Assembly (NCBI GenBank): GCA_027563935.2
Contig: CM050450.1
Span: forward strand, 30,615,439-30,679,438
DNA length: 64,000 nucleotides
Direction of reading: 5' to 3'
Origin: Costus lasius
Taxonomy: Eukaryota > Streptophyta > Magnoliopsida > Zingiberales > Costaceae
Part shown: piece after piece, positions 11,801 through 22,521 of the stretch
How positions within the stretch are numbered: the first letter of the stretch is position 1
Layout of the letters: the number at the start of each line of letters is the position of its first letter
The notes under the pieces: generated by a model
What the model was told of the DNA's origin: nothing
The model's input: only the letters and a program-made list of their open reading frames with translations
Database searches by the model: none
Program-made: the position numbers and the translations under genes

Positions 11801-12751
11801 ATTCCTGAACTGCATGCTGTTAAGGCATGGTTAGGAAAATGTTTCCAGATGAAAGATCTAGGAGAAGCAGCCTATGTATTAGGTGTGAAGATCTACAGGG
11901 ATAGATCTAAGAGGCTTCTCGGGCTGTGCCAGAGTACTTACATCGATAAAGTCCTGGAGAGATTTCATTTAGAGAATTCTAAAAGAGGATATCTTCCAGT
12001 CAGACATGGTCTGAATCTTTCAAAGAGTCAGTGTCCACAAACACAGACTGAGAAAGATGAAATGGACAATACGCCTTATGCTTCGGCTATTGGGTCCATT
12101 ATGTATGCGATGTTGTGTACTCGCCCAGACGTCGCTTACGGGTTAAGCGTGACTAGTCGATTCCAAAGTAATCCAGGTCAGGCACAGTGGATTGCGGTCA
12201 AGAACATTTTAAAATATCTGCGGAGGTCCAAAGATATGTTCTTGATATATGGTGGTCAGGAAGAACTCAGTATTGAAGGATATACTGACGCTTCGTTCCA
12301 GTCGGACCAGGATGATTTCCGATCGCAATCAGGCTATGTTTTTAGCTTGAATGGTGGAGCAGTGGTGTGGAAAAGTTTCAAACAGTCAACTGTTGCTGAT
12401 TCCACAACAGAAGCCGAGTATGTTGCAGCCTCGGAAGCATCCAAGGAGGCAGTGTGGATTCGTAAGTTCATTCAGGAACTTGGTGTTGTTCCTTCGAGTG
12501 CAGATCCTTTGGTTATCTTCTGTGATAACACTGGAGCTATAGCACAAGCAAAGGAACCATGGTCGCACCAGAAGTCCAAGCACATACAGAGACGGTTTCA
12601 CTTGATCCGGGAGATCATTGATCGAGGCGAGATCAAAATCTGCAAGGTTCATACAGATGACAATCTGGCTGACCCGCTTACCAAGCCTCTGGCGCAGCAG
12701 AAGCATGAGAAGCACTGTAATAATATGGGTTTGAGATTTATCAACCATTAG
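8867..12751 (+). CDS. Gag-pol polyprotein of copia element B (intact, 1294 aa)
   Basis: Single ORF for all retrotransposition proteins. Gag fills the first 235 or so residues, then a basic stretch and the zinc knuckle CFHCGQLGHWKKDC (240-253). The protease has LDTACGVH with its Asp near 287. Integrase shows HHCC from His 421 (HSRLGH..CKAC) and catalytic Asp 482, Asp 545 (SDRGGEY) and Glu 581 (VSERRNR). Reverse transcriptase has YVDDILIIG with Asp 970/971. RNase H has Asp 1141 (GYTDASF), Glu 1182 (TTEAEY) and Asp 1220 (FCDNTGA), and the protein ends just before the polypurine tract. Length is usual for plant copia. The start ATG is shared with A and K. One long ORF means gag and pol are made together; no frameshift site was seen. 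It looks functional, but this is unproven. Confidence 0.96.
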   Translation: MSFNVRSLLEREKFARPNFSDWYGHLKIVLKAERKLYVLETAVPPQPAANAARAVREAYEKHVNDSIDVACLMLASMMPPLQRQHEDMSAIEIIANLKMLYAAQARAERYNLTKLFFQSKLAEGSPVGAHVLKMIGHKEALEKLGHTINQELAVDIILQSFPPSFDAFIINFNMNKIDCTPAELLNMLLTTEETLKGKPSTSVLMFPSRNKKKGKKGKAPVKNYSKALKQKVKRSKDNRCFHCGQLGHWKKDCKALQGDKKGSIASGSGIFVTEVMISSSSMSWVLDTACGVHICSNVQELKRRRQVGQHEVDLRVGNGARVAAVAVGDYYISLPSGIVLELNNCYFVPSITKNIISIPALVRKGFSFECKISKCYLTLDNIVYATGSINNGLFMLDMEYSIQNIDNKKAKYADDSTLLWHSRLGHINKKRIKRLHDHGLLGSFSYEEIDTCKACLMGKMTKAPFPHKGQRASGLLDLIHTDVCGPFSKHARGGYSYFITFTDDFSRYGYVYLMRHKSESFDKFKEFKNEVQNQLGRNIKALRSDRGGEYLSHAFTDYVKECGIISQLTPPGTPQWNGVSERRNRTLLDMVRSMMSQATLPYSFWGFALETAAKVLNRVPSKAVSKTPYELWYGKQPSLTFIKIWGCEAYVKKLASGKLESRSEKCIFVGYPKETKGYYFFDPKENKVFVARTAIFLEKEFLLQEASGREIKLDENPEEGQSSQAQLDEPEPVEQVIEQPEAQISREPRRSGRIRRQPERYDGVYIIENDEPLTYADAVSGPESARWLEAMRAEMDSMSDNQVWDLVDPPPGVIPIGCKWIFKKKIDMDGNVVTYKGRLVANGFKQIYGIDYDETFSPVAMFKSIRILFAIAAYYDYEIWQMDVKTAFLNGKLDEDVYMTQPEGFTNPSDRHKICKLKKSIYGLKQASRSWNIRFDESISEFGFIKNEDDPCVYKRFSGSVITFLVLYVDDILIIGNDIPELHAVKAWLGKCFQMKDLGEAAYVLGVKIYRDRSKRLLGLCQSTYIDKVLERFHLENSKRGYLPVRHGLNLSKSQCPQTQTEKDEMDNTPYASAIGSIMYAMLCTRPDVAYGLSVTSRFQSNPGQAQWIAVKNILKYLRRSKDMFLIYGGQEELSIEGYTDASFQSDQDDFRSQSGYVFSLNGGAVVWKSFKQSTVADSTTEAEYVAASEASKEAVWIRKFIQELGVVPSSADPLVIFCDNTGAIAQAKEPWSHQKSKHIQRRFHLIREIIDRGEIKICKVHTDDNLADPLTKPLAQQKHEKHCNNMGLRFINH

Positions 12752-12760
12752 ATTAAGTGC

Positions 12761-12770
12761 AAGTGGGAGA
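12761..12770 (+). other. Polypurine tract of element B
   Basis: AAGTGGGAGA one base before the 3' LTR; primer for plus-strand DNA synthesis. The same tract precedes the 3' LTRs of A, K, C and D. Confidence 0.9.
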
Positions 12771-12771
12771 T

Positions 12772-14458
12772 TGTTGGGGTATGCCCTTAAGGCTAATGTT
12801 TGAGGCCTTGGGATTCTATCAGTATCATGTATATAAACTCTTATGTTTATAAAGGCAATGGTTGTTATTCAGTATGTTACATTGTCTGCTGCAATAAGTG
12901 TGCTTCTGAATAATGTCTCAATGCTGTTCAGCTAGGCTGACATGCTGTAATGTCCTTAGTCGAGATATCTTGGTGAACATGAGACAGCCTTGATATGATT
13001 GAGACTAATATGTGTTCTAATCTTATAGGATGCTTCGAGCATGGAATAAGATGTAGACTCATGGGTACATTGGATGTACTGGACAGACCCTACTAGGATA
13101 TTCAATTGCTTGTCACAATGTGAATAATCCTTGTTTGCATCAAGTGGCACATGTCCTTTGACTTGAGATCACTTGTGTTTCTAAATGATGATTGTCATTG
13201 TTTTGAGGTAGTTCAATATCATTTGAAATATAATGGTTATAGACTATCTTGGATAATGATTATGATTCAGGTTAGGGCACTAGTGATAGATATAGGATTG
13301 CCGTCTCCTTGTTGAAGGAGTGTGATGTTCTATAGGGGCCCCCTAGATGAGATGATTGTGAAAGTGTATGGCCATACCCAGGTGACTATGTTCATCTGAT
13401 CTGATCATGCTCATCATATTGGAGTTACAAGCTTGACCCGCTTGTCCAATAAGAACATCCAGTAGGCAAAGGATACATGCATGCCTTGTGAAGTTGATTC
13501 ACACTTGTGCTGTGGTTTGGGTGTAGTCTTGGAAGACTTTTTCCTTTATATCGGGAGACAGTGATGTGTTGCTAGATACCCCTCACTGGTCGTGATAACG
13601 TAAGTTATCGTTACCGACATTTAAAGGAAACCCTCAGGGTCACACAATTTGGTGATATGGCTTTCTTGAGTCAGATCGTGTGGACTGAATTGTTTTGATT
13701 CAGTTTAAAGGAGTTTGAACTCTGATTGTAAGTGAGATCTGGTCTGGTCATGTTTGATTGATTAGGGCATGAGATCGGTAAGCTTCGATCGAGAGTAGTG
13801 ATGCTAGATCGGTGAGATCAAAGGCATCATGAGATGAACGGTTAGATCTTGAACCATTTGGTTCAGAGAGATCTAGACCATGGCTTGGGCTGGTTTGGTT
13901 TGGTCTTTGTACCAAACGCATTGAACCGTTGGATTGAACCGGTTCACACATGTGTGAACGCATAGTTCATGATGAAAGCGTTTTTGGGCGGTTTGCATGG
14001 ATTTAAGCGCATGGCTTCATGACTTTCCATAATTGGAAGTCATGTAACGCCACTTAACTTGTAAACGCCAAAACGCATTTCGGTTCTGATTTTGTGTGGC
14101 TGATCCACTCTCGTGTAGCGGGGGTTCACGCAAGCAAGTGTGAGAGCTTCATCGCCCTAGCAAAGATCTCATCTTCTCCACAAAAGGACAACTTGCCACT
14201 TTTGCTAGCACAAGAGGTGCGCAAGAAGGAAGTCTTCATCACTTTGGTGTGTGTCTTCTTTGGAGAAGATCCCCTTCGATCTTCACTTCCAAGTCGCCAT
14301 CCACTCATGGCTATGGTATGAATTACTTCTTATCTATACAAGTTATGATGTTGATCATATGGCATGCAAAAGATCCCAACAAACCCTATGCTTCCTTGCG
14401 CAATTCATGATATGCGCCTACTTAGGGTTTCGCCCCCCTCTTGAAAGGGGTTTCTTCA
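12772..14458 (+). repeat. 3' LTR of element B
   Basis: 1687 bp, TGTTGG...TTCA. Nearly identical to the B 5' LTR. It is followed by ccaca (14459-14463) and then the rest of the A RNase H sequence, not by a primer site, which shows it is the right end of B. Confidence 0.95.
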
Positions 14459-14463
14459 CCACA

Positions 14464-14653
14464 GTCGCACTAGAAGTCCAAGCACATACAGAGACGGTTT
14501 CACTTGATCCGGGAGATCATTGATTGTGGCGAGATCAAAATCTGCAAGGTTCATACAGATGACAATCTGGCTGACCCGCTTACCAAGCCTCTGGCGCAGC
14601 AGAAGCATGAGAAGCACTGTAATAATATGGGTTTGAGATTTCTCAACCATTAG
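14464..14653 (+). pseudogene. C-terminal RNase H end of element A gag-pol
   Basis: Continuation of the A polyprotein after the B insertion. It encodes the conserved end SKHIQ..HLIREII..ADPLTKPLAQQKHE and stops at 14651-14653, before the A polypurine tract (14663-14672) and 3' LTR. A TAG at 14471-14473 replaces the CAG found in B and K, a second nonsense codon of the same type as that at 3915. Confidence 0.9.
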
Positions 14654-14673
14654 ATTAAGTGCAAGTGGGAGAT

Positions 14674-16359
14674 TGTTGGGGTATGCCCTTAAGGCTAATG
14701 TTTGAGGCCTTGGGATTCTATCAGTATCATGTATATAAACTCTTATGTTTATAAAGGCAATGGTTGTTATTCAGTATGTTACATTGTCTGCTGCAATGAG
14801 TGTGCTTCTGAATAATGTCTCAATGCTGTTCAGCTAGGCTGACATGCTGTAATGTCCTTAGTCGAGATATCTTGGTGAACATGAGACAGCCTTGATATGA
14901 TTGAGACTAATATGTGTTCTAATCTTATAGGATGCTTCGAGCATGGAATAAGATATAGACTCATGGGTACATAGGATGTACTGGACAGACCCTACTAGGA
15001 TATTCAATTGCTTGTCACAATATGAATAATCCTTGTTTGCAACAAGTGGCACATGTCCTCTGACTTGAGATCACTTGTGTTTCTAAATGATGATTGTCAT
15101 TGTTTTGAGGGTTCAATATCATTTGAAACATAATGGTTATAGACTATCTTGGATAATGATCATGAGTCAGGTTAGGACACTAGTGATAGATATAGGATTG
15201 CCGTCTCCTTGTTTAAGGAGTGTGATGTTCTAAAGGGGCCCCCCTAAATGAGATGATTGAGAAAGTGTATGGCCATACCCAGGTGACTATGTTCATCTGG
15301 TCTAATCATGCTCATCATATTGGAGTTACAGGCTTGACATGCTTGTCCAATAAGAACATCCAGTGGCAAAGGAAACATGTATGCCTTGTGAAGTGGATTC
15401 ACACTTGTGCTGTGGTTTGGGTGTAGTCTTGGAAGACTCTTTCCTTTATATCGGGAGACAGTGATGTGTTGCTAGATACCCCTCACTGATCGTGATAACG
15501 AAAGTTATCGTTACCGACATCTAAAGGAAACCCTCAGGGTCGCACAATTTGATGATATGGCTTACTTAAGTCAGATCGTGTGGACTGAATTGTTTGGGTT
15601 CAGTTTAAAGGGCTTTAGTCTCTGATTGTAAGTGAGATCTGGACTAATCATGTTTGATTGATTAGGGCTTGAGATCGGTAAGCTTCGATCGAGAGATTGG
15701 ATGCTGGATCGTGAGATCAAGAGCATCAGGAGATGAACGGTTAGATCATGAGCCATTTGGTTCATAGAAGGTCTAGACCATGGCTTGGCTTGGTTTGATT
15801 TGGTCTTTGAACCAAATTCAATTGAACCAAATCAATGAACCGGTTCAACGCTTGGTTCAAAGAGAAGATTCGATGGTTCACTTGGTGTGAACGCATCACA
15901 CATTGAAGGGTTGCCATATTTGGAAGGTGCATTATTCCAATAGATGGTAACGCCTCCACATGTTTATGAGAGTAACGTCTCTCTTCTCCCTCTTGCTCTC
16001 GACGTTGCATTCTCGTGTAGAGAAGTTGTGAACGACGAGGAGGTCTCGCCAAGCAAGAAGTTCTCTCCCCTTCCATACGGCAAGGACCCTTGAAGAATCT
16101 TGCTAGCACAAGGATCACAAGGGGTAGGCGACATCATTTTGTGTGCGTCACTTGTGGAGAAGATCTCTTTTGGTCTTTGCTTCCAAGCCGACATCCATCC
16201 TAATGGCGTTGGTATGATCCCTTTGAGATCTTTTTCGGTTATACAAGTTAATCATATGAACTACATGCGATCTTGATGATGAATTCCCTAGAAATATTAC
16301 ATGCGCCCCCCTTATTTAGGGTTTCATCTCCTTGCGCTCCCCCTTGAATGGGACTTTCA
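14674..16359 (+). repeat. 3' LTR of element A
   Basis: 1686 bp, TGTTGG...TTTCA, same family as the B LTRs but clearly more diverged from them than they are from each other. The polypurine tract (14663-14672) precedes it. It is followed directly by the integrase-region sequence of element C. Confidence 0.93.
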
Positions 16360-18320
16360 CTGGGGATGTAAGGCTTATGTCAAACGTCAGGATTCTAGCA
16401 AGCTAGAACCTAGATCTGATAAGTGAATGTTTGTGGGGTACCCCTAAGGAGACTAAGGGATTACTACTTCTATGTTCCCACCGAGAACAAAGTTTTTGTT
16501 GCTCGGGGTGCTGTCTTTCTAGAGAAAGAATTTCTCATGAAAGAAGTTAGTAGGAGGAAGTTTGACTTGGATGAGGACGAAGTGCAACCACAAGACAAAG
16601 AGATGGAATCTGAGCCACCTGCATCGGTTACTAGGCAACCTGAGGCTCAGACACAGGCCCCATGTAGGTCTGGGAGGATTCGTCGTGCACCTGAGAGGTA
16701 CGGGTCGCTGCCGACCCAACACGATGGGATCTTCATCATTGAGGATGAACCCAAAACCTATGATAAGGTGGTCAGTGGACCAGACTCCGAGAGATGGCTC
16801 GACGCCATACGATCCGAGATGGATTCCATGTGGGCTAACCAAGTCTGGGATTTGGTTGAGCTACCTAATGGGGTAAAACCCATAGGGTGTAAATAGGTCT
16901 TCAAGAGGAAGACAGACATGGATGGCAATATAGTTTCCTATAAGGGTAGACTAGTGGCTAAAGGATTTAAACAAGTCCACGGGGTAGACTATGATGAAAC
17001 CTTCTCGCCAGTTGCTATGATCAAATCCATTCGGATTCTGCTTGCTATAGCTTCATATCATGACGATGAGATATGGCAGATGGATGTGAAGACAGCGTTC
17101 CTTAATGGGAAACTGACTGAGGATGTGTATATGTCACAACCTGATGGCTTCATCCATCCTGCAGAGGCTAATAAGGTCTGCAGGCTAAAGAAATCCATTT
17201 ATGGATTAAAGCAAGCATCTTGAAGTTGGAATCTTCAGTTTGATGAAGCTGTGAGAGATTATGGCTTTATCAAAAGTGAAGATGATGCCTGAGTATACAG
17301 AAAATTCAGTGGGAGCTTGATGACTTTTCTGGTCATGTATGTCGATGACATACTGCTCATCAGAAACGACATCCCTAGTCTTCAAGCTGTGAAGACATGG
17401 TTAGGGAAGTGTTTCGAGATAAAGGACTTAGGGGAGGCCGCCTACATTCTAGGCGTGAGGATCTACTGGGATAGATCCAAGAGGCTCTTGGCCCTTAGTT
17501 AGAGTACCCACATTGATAAGGTCCAGGAGAGGTTCAACTTGGAGCAATCCAAGAAAGGATACCTTCCAGTAAGAGATGGCCTTACTCTCTCAAAGAGCCA
17601 GTGTCCTACAACACAGGCTGAGAGGGATAACATGAGTCGAATTCCCTATGCTTCGGCAGTGGGATCAATCATGTATGCAATGTTGTGTACTAGACCAGAT
17701 GTGGCTTATGCTGTAAGCATAACCAGCCGATACCGATCCAATCCAGGTCTGCAGCACTGGGTGGCTGTAAAGAATATCCTTTAGTATCCTGAAAAGGACT
17801 AAGGATTTATTCTATATGGTCTACGGGGGACAGGAAGAGCTAAGTGTACAGGGCTTCACTGATGAGTCGTTCCAGTCTGATCCTGACGACTTCAGATCGC
17901 AGACCAGCTATTTTAAGATGGTTGGAGGTGTTGTATGCTGGAAGAGCTTCAAGCAATCCACCATAGCTAATTCTACAACCGAAGCTGAGTATGTGGTTGC
18001 TTCTGAGGCAGCCAATGAAGCCGTTTTGATCAGGAAGTTCTTTTCTGAACTTCAGGTGGTTCCAAGTGCAATGGATCCCATTGAGCTCTACTATGACAAC
18101 AATGGGAACTGCACATACTAAGGAACCACGGTCTCATCAAAGGTCCAAACACATGCTTAGGAGATTTCACCTGATCAGAGAGATCATTGATAGAGGTGAT
18201 GTCAAGATTAGCAGAGTTGACACAGAGATCAATCTAGCAGACCCACTGACCAAGGCTTTGGCGCAGCAGAAGCATGATGGTCGTACTAGAGATATGGGGT
18301 TGAGGTTGCTCAACCTCTAG
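16360..18320 (+). pseudogene. Decayed pol of copia element C (late integrase, RT, RNase H)
   Basis: Reads as the part of copia pol from the end of integrase (WGCKAYVK) through the linker, reverse transcriptase (VKTAFLNG, YVDDILLI) and RNase H (TTEAEYV, HLIREIIDRG, LADPLTKALAQQKH). Protein similarity to A/B/K is clear but the DNA differs, so C is a sister family. In-frame stops occur near 16424, 16894, 17221, 17290 and 17500, and frameshifts near 17780 and 18110. Everything upstream of WGCK was displaced by A and lies off the window. The copy is inactive and clearly older than A. Confidence 0.9.
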
Positions 18321-18330
18321 GTCTTAGTGC

Positions 18331-18340
18331 AAGTGGGAGA
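18331..18340 (+). other. Polypurine tract of element C
   Basis: AAGTGGGAGA one base before a TGTTGG LTR start, identical to the tract in B. It fixes the left end of the C 3' LTR at 18342. Confidence 0.88.
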
Positions 18341-18341
18341 T

Positions 18342-19165
18342 TGTTGGTGTATATGCCCTAGGACCTAGTTTTGGTCCATCTTTGTACTACTTGACTCTGA
18401 TATTCATATATTTTTCTGGCATTGTCGTTATCATTGTTTGTCTACACCTGCGATTGTGTACTTACATGATAATGTCCCTGGAGATAGATTGGATCTGTGC
18501 TCAAATGATTGTCCCCAGTCGATGTACCTGAGTAGATATGGGACAGCTCTGGTACTTGAGAGACTGGTATGTGGGCTAGTTAGGCACGTGGTGCTAACGC
18601 AGAGACATGGGTATATCATTGGAGGATATACTGGACCGACCCGCTGTGAGGCTATGACTTGGTGTCATGAGTTATCCTCACAAGTGACAGGAGATGCATT
18701 GATCCCTTGACTTGAGGTCATTGATCATTCTATATGGTTAGGGACTTGCTTTGATACAACCTAACACCTCGCCGTAGTTGGAAGGTCATAACGGTTGTCA
18801 TTGAGCATGTCACGACCCATATGAGAAGGTCAATGGACAGACAAAGGATTTGCCCCTTCCTTAGGGAAGCATGATATCCATGGAGCTCCTCTATGGTTCT
18901 ATGACTGAAAGTGTATGGCCATACCCAGGTGAGAACCTGATTTAGTCATAACCATGTGATTGGGTGAAAACAAGTGGTGACACACTTGTCCAATCGGATA
19001 TCAGTTCGGCAAAGAGACTGTAATGCATCTGTACCTTGTTGCAATGATGGGGATGTCAATGTCGATATCCATTCCGATGACTTGGGTAGTAGCGATACAC
19101 TGCAAGGTGCCACTCACTGCTTGTGGTGACATTTGGTCAGCACTGCCAACGTCAGAGGGACCTAC
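18342..19165 (+). repeat. Left part of element C 3' LTR (split by D)
   Basis: Starts TGTTGGTGTATATGCCC after the C polypurine tract. It stops at the D insertion; the last five bases, cctac (19161-19165), are the left target duplication. Its true continuation is at 34740-35870, giving an LTR of about 1955 bp, the same size as the C-family solo LTR at 45570-47528. Confidence 0.88.
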
Positions 19166-21385
19166 TGTTGGTGTATATGCCCTAAAGACCAATGTGTGGA
19201 CATGGTCAGGCATTGTTTGAATGTACTTTGATAGAACTATTACTCTTTATGTGGGCATGGTCGTTATTATGCAGACTTCTCTACCTGCGTTGATGTATTG
19301 AGTTGCATAAATAATTTCCCAGGAGTTTGGATTGGATCCATTCTCATAAGCTATCCCCAAACAAGGTACCTTAGCAGATATGGGACAGCTTTGGTACATG
19401 TGAGACTGGTATATGGGCTGGTTAGGTGCGGGGCACAGTAACACAGACATACAGGTGCATTGGATGCACTGGAGTGATCCACCATGAGGATTGACTTGTC
19501 TAGTCAACAAGTCAATCTCACATGCAAGAGGTTTGCATTGATCCTTAGACTTGAGGTATTCATGTCTAGATTTGATGGGTATGCTTTAATACAGTCATAC
19601 GTCTCTCCGTAATTGGGAGATCAAAACGACTGTCATTGGGCATGTCATAAGTCATGTAGAGACATGGATGACCAATAGTAGGATTTGCCCATTCCTTATA
19701 GGAAGCATGATATCCACTTGGGGCGCCCCACCTTATTAGTGCATGACAGGAAAGTGTGGCCACACTTGTTGAGTCATGACCAATGCATTGGATAATAAAC
19801 TTGAGACTAATCCAATGGCAGGATATCAGCTTAGGCAAAGGGATCTATAATGCAATGGGAATCCTCGTTGCTTGTTAGGAGTTGTTGCCATAATGACTTA
19901 AGTCCTATGACATGGGTAGTAGTGATGTGTTGCTAGATACCCCTCGCTACTTATGATGTTTACATCATTGCCATCGTCATATGGATCCTACGGGGTCACA
20001 TGCAATAGACTCTTGACGTTGCTTTAATCAGAAGTCTTAGGATCAAGTTATTGGATAACTTGGATCAATTTGGAACATTTCATCAGCGCCAATAGGCCTG
20101 ATGAGTTGGAAGAAAGTTATTGGAGCCAAACTTCATTTTTGGCAGGTTGACCCGAAATTGACCTAGATTGGTCACATTTGGATTAGGGTTGCATTGGATT
20201 GGATCCAATGGCTTAATCAACCCATACCATGAAGTTTGGGCTAGCTCATTGTCCAATGAGGCCCAATAATTAGTTGTCATGAAGAGAGAATTGGCTTAAA
20301 AGGGTATAATGGGGAGAAGTCTTCACCCATTAGCGCCTAGGGGCATAATGGGGTGAAGAGGGCGGTTTTGCTTCATTAAGGAAGTAAAAGGCGCCTTGCC
20401 CTTTCTCCCTTGATGGAAACCTTGCCTCTAAGGCAAGTCTTTGGGCTAATATGGCTTAAGAACTTTTATGGTAAGTTCCTAGGCGCATATGGATGTTGGG
20501 AAGAAGTATATGGTAAAGTCTTGGAGACTTACCTTACCTCAAACCCTAATTTCTCCCAAGACACTACCCTAGCCGAATTCCTCTTGCTTGTTGCGCCTAG
20601 CCCTTTTCCTTGGATGGAAAGAATGCCTCTAAGGCATGTCTTAGGTTGATATGGCTATTGGGCAAATAAGGATAGGTTGAATGAGGTTTATGGCAAAGTC
20701 TTGGAGACTTTCCTTACCACAAACCCCTATCATCCTAGCCGCCCACTTGGCATGATCTTGGCCCTCCCTTCCTCGCCTCTTGGCTTATAAAAGGGACCCT
20801 AGCTGCCCCCTCTCAATGGTTCGAAGGCTTAGAGGCGTGAACACAGATAGAGGGGCGAGAGCAAGGGCAAAGGGCGACAACATCAAGGTGGCGCAACCCT
20901 TCTTCCTACTAGTGGCCGCAAGTTTTCTCCTTCCTCTCCTCTTGACGTGACTTGGAGAAGTGCTTGGTGGCGCCACTTCCTCTTATTCTTCCTCAAGGCC
21001 GAAACTCTTCTTCTCCTTCTTCTCTTGGAGTGAATAGGATAAGGAGTTGGCGGCATCTTCCTTGCACTTGGCGCATGAACCTTGGAGGTGGCGCAAGAAT
21101 AGTGAAGGAACACTAAGGCTTGATTCTCTTCCCGAGGCTAGCACCAAGCGTGGAAGGGAGCAACGATCAAGGAGTCGACGCGTGGATACTTGTGGAGGGC
21201 GAACACTTGGGCGCCTTCAACATGGCTTCGACATCTAGACAAGAAAAAGAGGTACATCTCTAACACATCCTTGTGTTTTCTCTCTCGCATGGATCCTTGG
21301 GAACGGAATATGTTTCGGGTGTAATGATTCTTCCGCTGCGTCCTGGGACTGCAAAATTTTAAATTACACCCGGTATTCCCTAACA
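19166..21385 (+). repeat. 5' LTR of element D
   Basis: 2220 bp, TGTTGGTG...CCCTAACA. A TATA box (TATAAAA, 20786-20792) precedes agggaccct and is the likely promoter. By eye it differs from the 3' LTR (32512-34734) at about 1-1.5% of positions, most of them in the left half. No primer site follows; instead comes cctac and the right half of the C LTR, as if this were a solo LTR. Confidence 0.88.
20786..20792 (+). promoter_or_regulatory. TATA box in D LTR
   Basis: TATAAAA within ggcttataaaaggg. The same site is at 23796-23802 in the partial LTR and 34135-34141 in the 3' LTR. Position within the LTR fits the U3/R boundary. Confidence 0.6.
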
Positions 21386-22521
21386 CCTACAGGGTCGCAC
21401 ACCTTGATACTCGAGTTCTCGTATTGATCGGGAAGCCTTATGATCGAGTTATTGGATAACTCGGATCTAATTAGGAGATTTCATCAGCGCCAATGGGCCT
21501 GATGAGATGGAAGAATGTTATTGGAGCCAAACTTCATTTTTTGGTAGGTTGACCCGTATTTGACCATGGTTGGTCACATTTGGATTAAGGTTGCATTGGA
21601 TTGGATCCAAATGCTTAATCAACCCATGTGATGAAGTTTGGGCTAGCTCATTATCCAATGAGGCCCAATAACAAGTTCTCATGAAGAGATGAGAGGCTAA
21701 AAGGGTATAATGGGGAGAAACATGAACTATTAAGCGCCTAGGGGCATAATGGGGTTATGTTGGTGCCTTTGCTTCATTATGGAAGTAAAGGGCGCCTCCC
21801 CTCTCTTCCTTGGATGGAATGCATGCCTCTATGGCATGTCTTGGGCTGATATGGTACTTGGGCAATTATGGATAGGTTGAATGGAGTTTATGGTAAAGTC
21901 TTGGAGACTTTCCTTGTCTCAAACCTCCTCATCCTAGCCCTACACTTGTCATGATCCTAGCCCTTACCCTAACCGCCTCTTGCCCTATATATGTGACACT
22001 AGCCGCCCCCTCTTAGAAGTGTTCTTCCTTGGAGGCATGAACACATCAAGAGGGCGAGAGTAAGGGGCATTGGCGCAACCATCTTCTTCCATCAAACCCT
22101 AGCCGCAAGCGTCTTCCTTTCTTCCTCCTTTGGCGCAAGAGAAGTAAAGGCTTGGCGGCATTCTCCCTTCTCCTCTCTTCTTCATCAATTGGCGCTTCTA
22201 CCTTGGAGGTGGCGGAAGCATTCAAGAAGAGAACTAAGGCTTGGATCTTCTTCCCGAGGCTAGCACCGGGCGTGGAAGAAGAGGACTCGAGGCATCCGTG
22301 TGTGTGAAACTGCAGAGGGCGCACGCTTGGGCGCCTATCACGACATCGACCTCATCTTGCTCTAAGGTATTTCCTAACTCATCGTGTCGACTCTCTTGCT
22401 TGCGATCTTCACTGGGTTTTTGGGACCGGCCTGTTTCGGGGACATTCTTCCGCTGTGCAATGTATGTTTGTATGAATCTCTATCTCTGAAAATTATAAAA
22501 TGTCCCCGGGGTTTCCCAACA
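21386..22521 (+). repeat. Duplicate of the right half of the C LTR (with cctac)
   Basis: 1136 bp, the same length as and almost identical to 34735-35870, ending tttcccaaca. It carries a TATATAT (21986-21992). It follows the D 5' LTR where D's primer site and leader should be, so it is out of place unless the left LTR derives from a solo-LTR allele or from copying of the right flank. Confidence 0.85.

Larger units (their letters stand above)
5408..14458 (+). mobile_element. Complete Ty1/copia element B, nested in A
   Basis: Full structure: 5' LTR (5408-7092), primer site (7095-7106), leader, one uninterrupted gag-pol ORF (8867-12751), polypurine tract (12761-12770) and 3' LTR (12772-14458), both LTRs starting TGTTGG and ending TTCA. 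The 5-bp target duplication ccacg/ccaca lies in the RNase H region of A. By eye the two LTRs differ at roughly ten positions in about 1.69 kb, so the insertion is young. Domain order protease-integrase-RT-RNase H marks it as copia. All catalytic residues I checked are present, so it may be autonomous. Confidence 0.96.
1..16359 (+). mobile_element. Ty1/copia element A (5' LTR outside window), split by element B
   Basis: The window opens inside the untranslated leader of this element: it aligns with the leader of B from about 100 bases after the B primer site. A reads leader (1-1712), gag-pol (1713-5407 and 14464-14653), polypurine tract (14663-14672) and 3' LTR (14674-16359). B occupies 5408-14458. 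A in turn lies in element C: right after the A 3' LTR the sequence reads as the integrase region of another copia pol. The expected left LTR, and the left copy of the target duplication (right copy should be ctggg, 16360-16364), lie upstream of position 1. Gag-pol carries two nonsense codons besides the B insertion, so A is dead. Confidence 0.93.

Noticed and set aside
20410..20649. 79-aa ORF repeated at 23345-23659 and 33759-33998
   Set aside because: It lies within the D LTR upstream of the TATA box; repetition is due to LTR copies, not a conserved gene.
19166..21385. Reading 19166-21385 as a plain solo LTR unrelated to D
   Set aside because: The TSD cctac and the C LTR halves also flank the 3' LTR of D at 34735, so one D insertion plus a duplication explains both. 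A solo-LTR allele remains possible as a donor.
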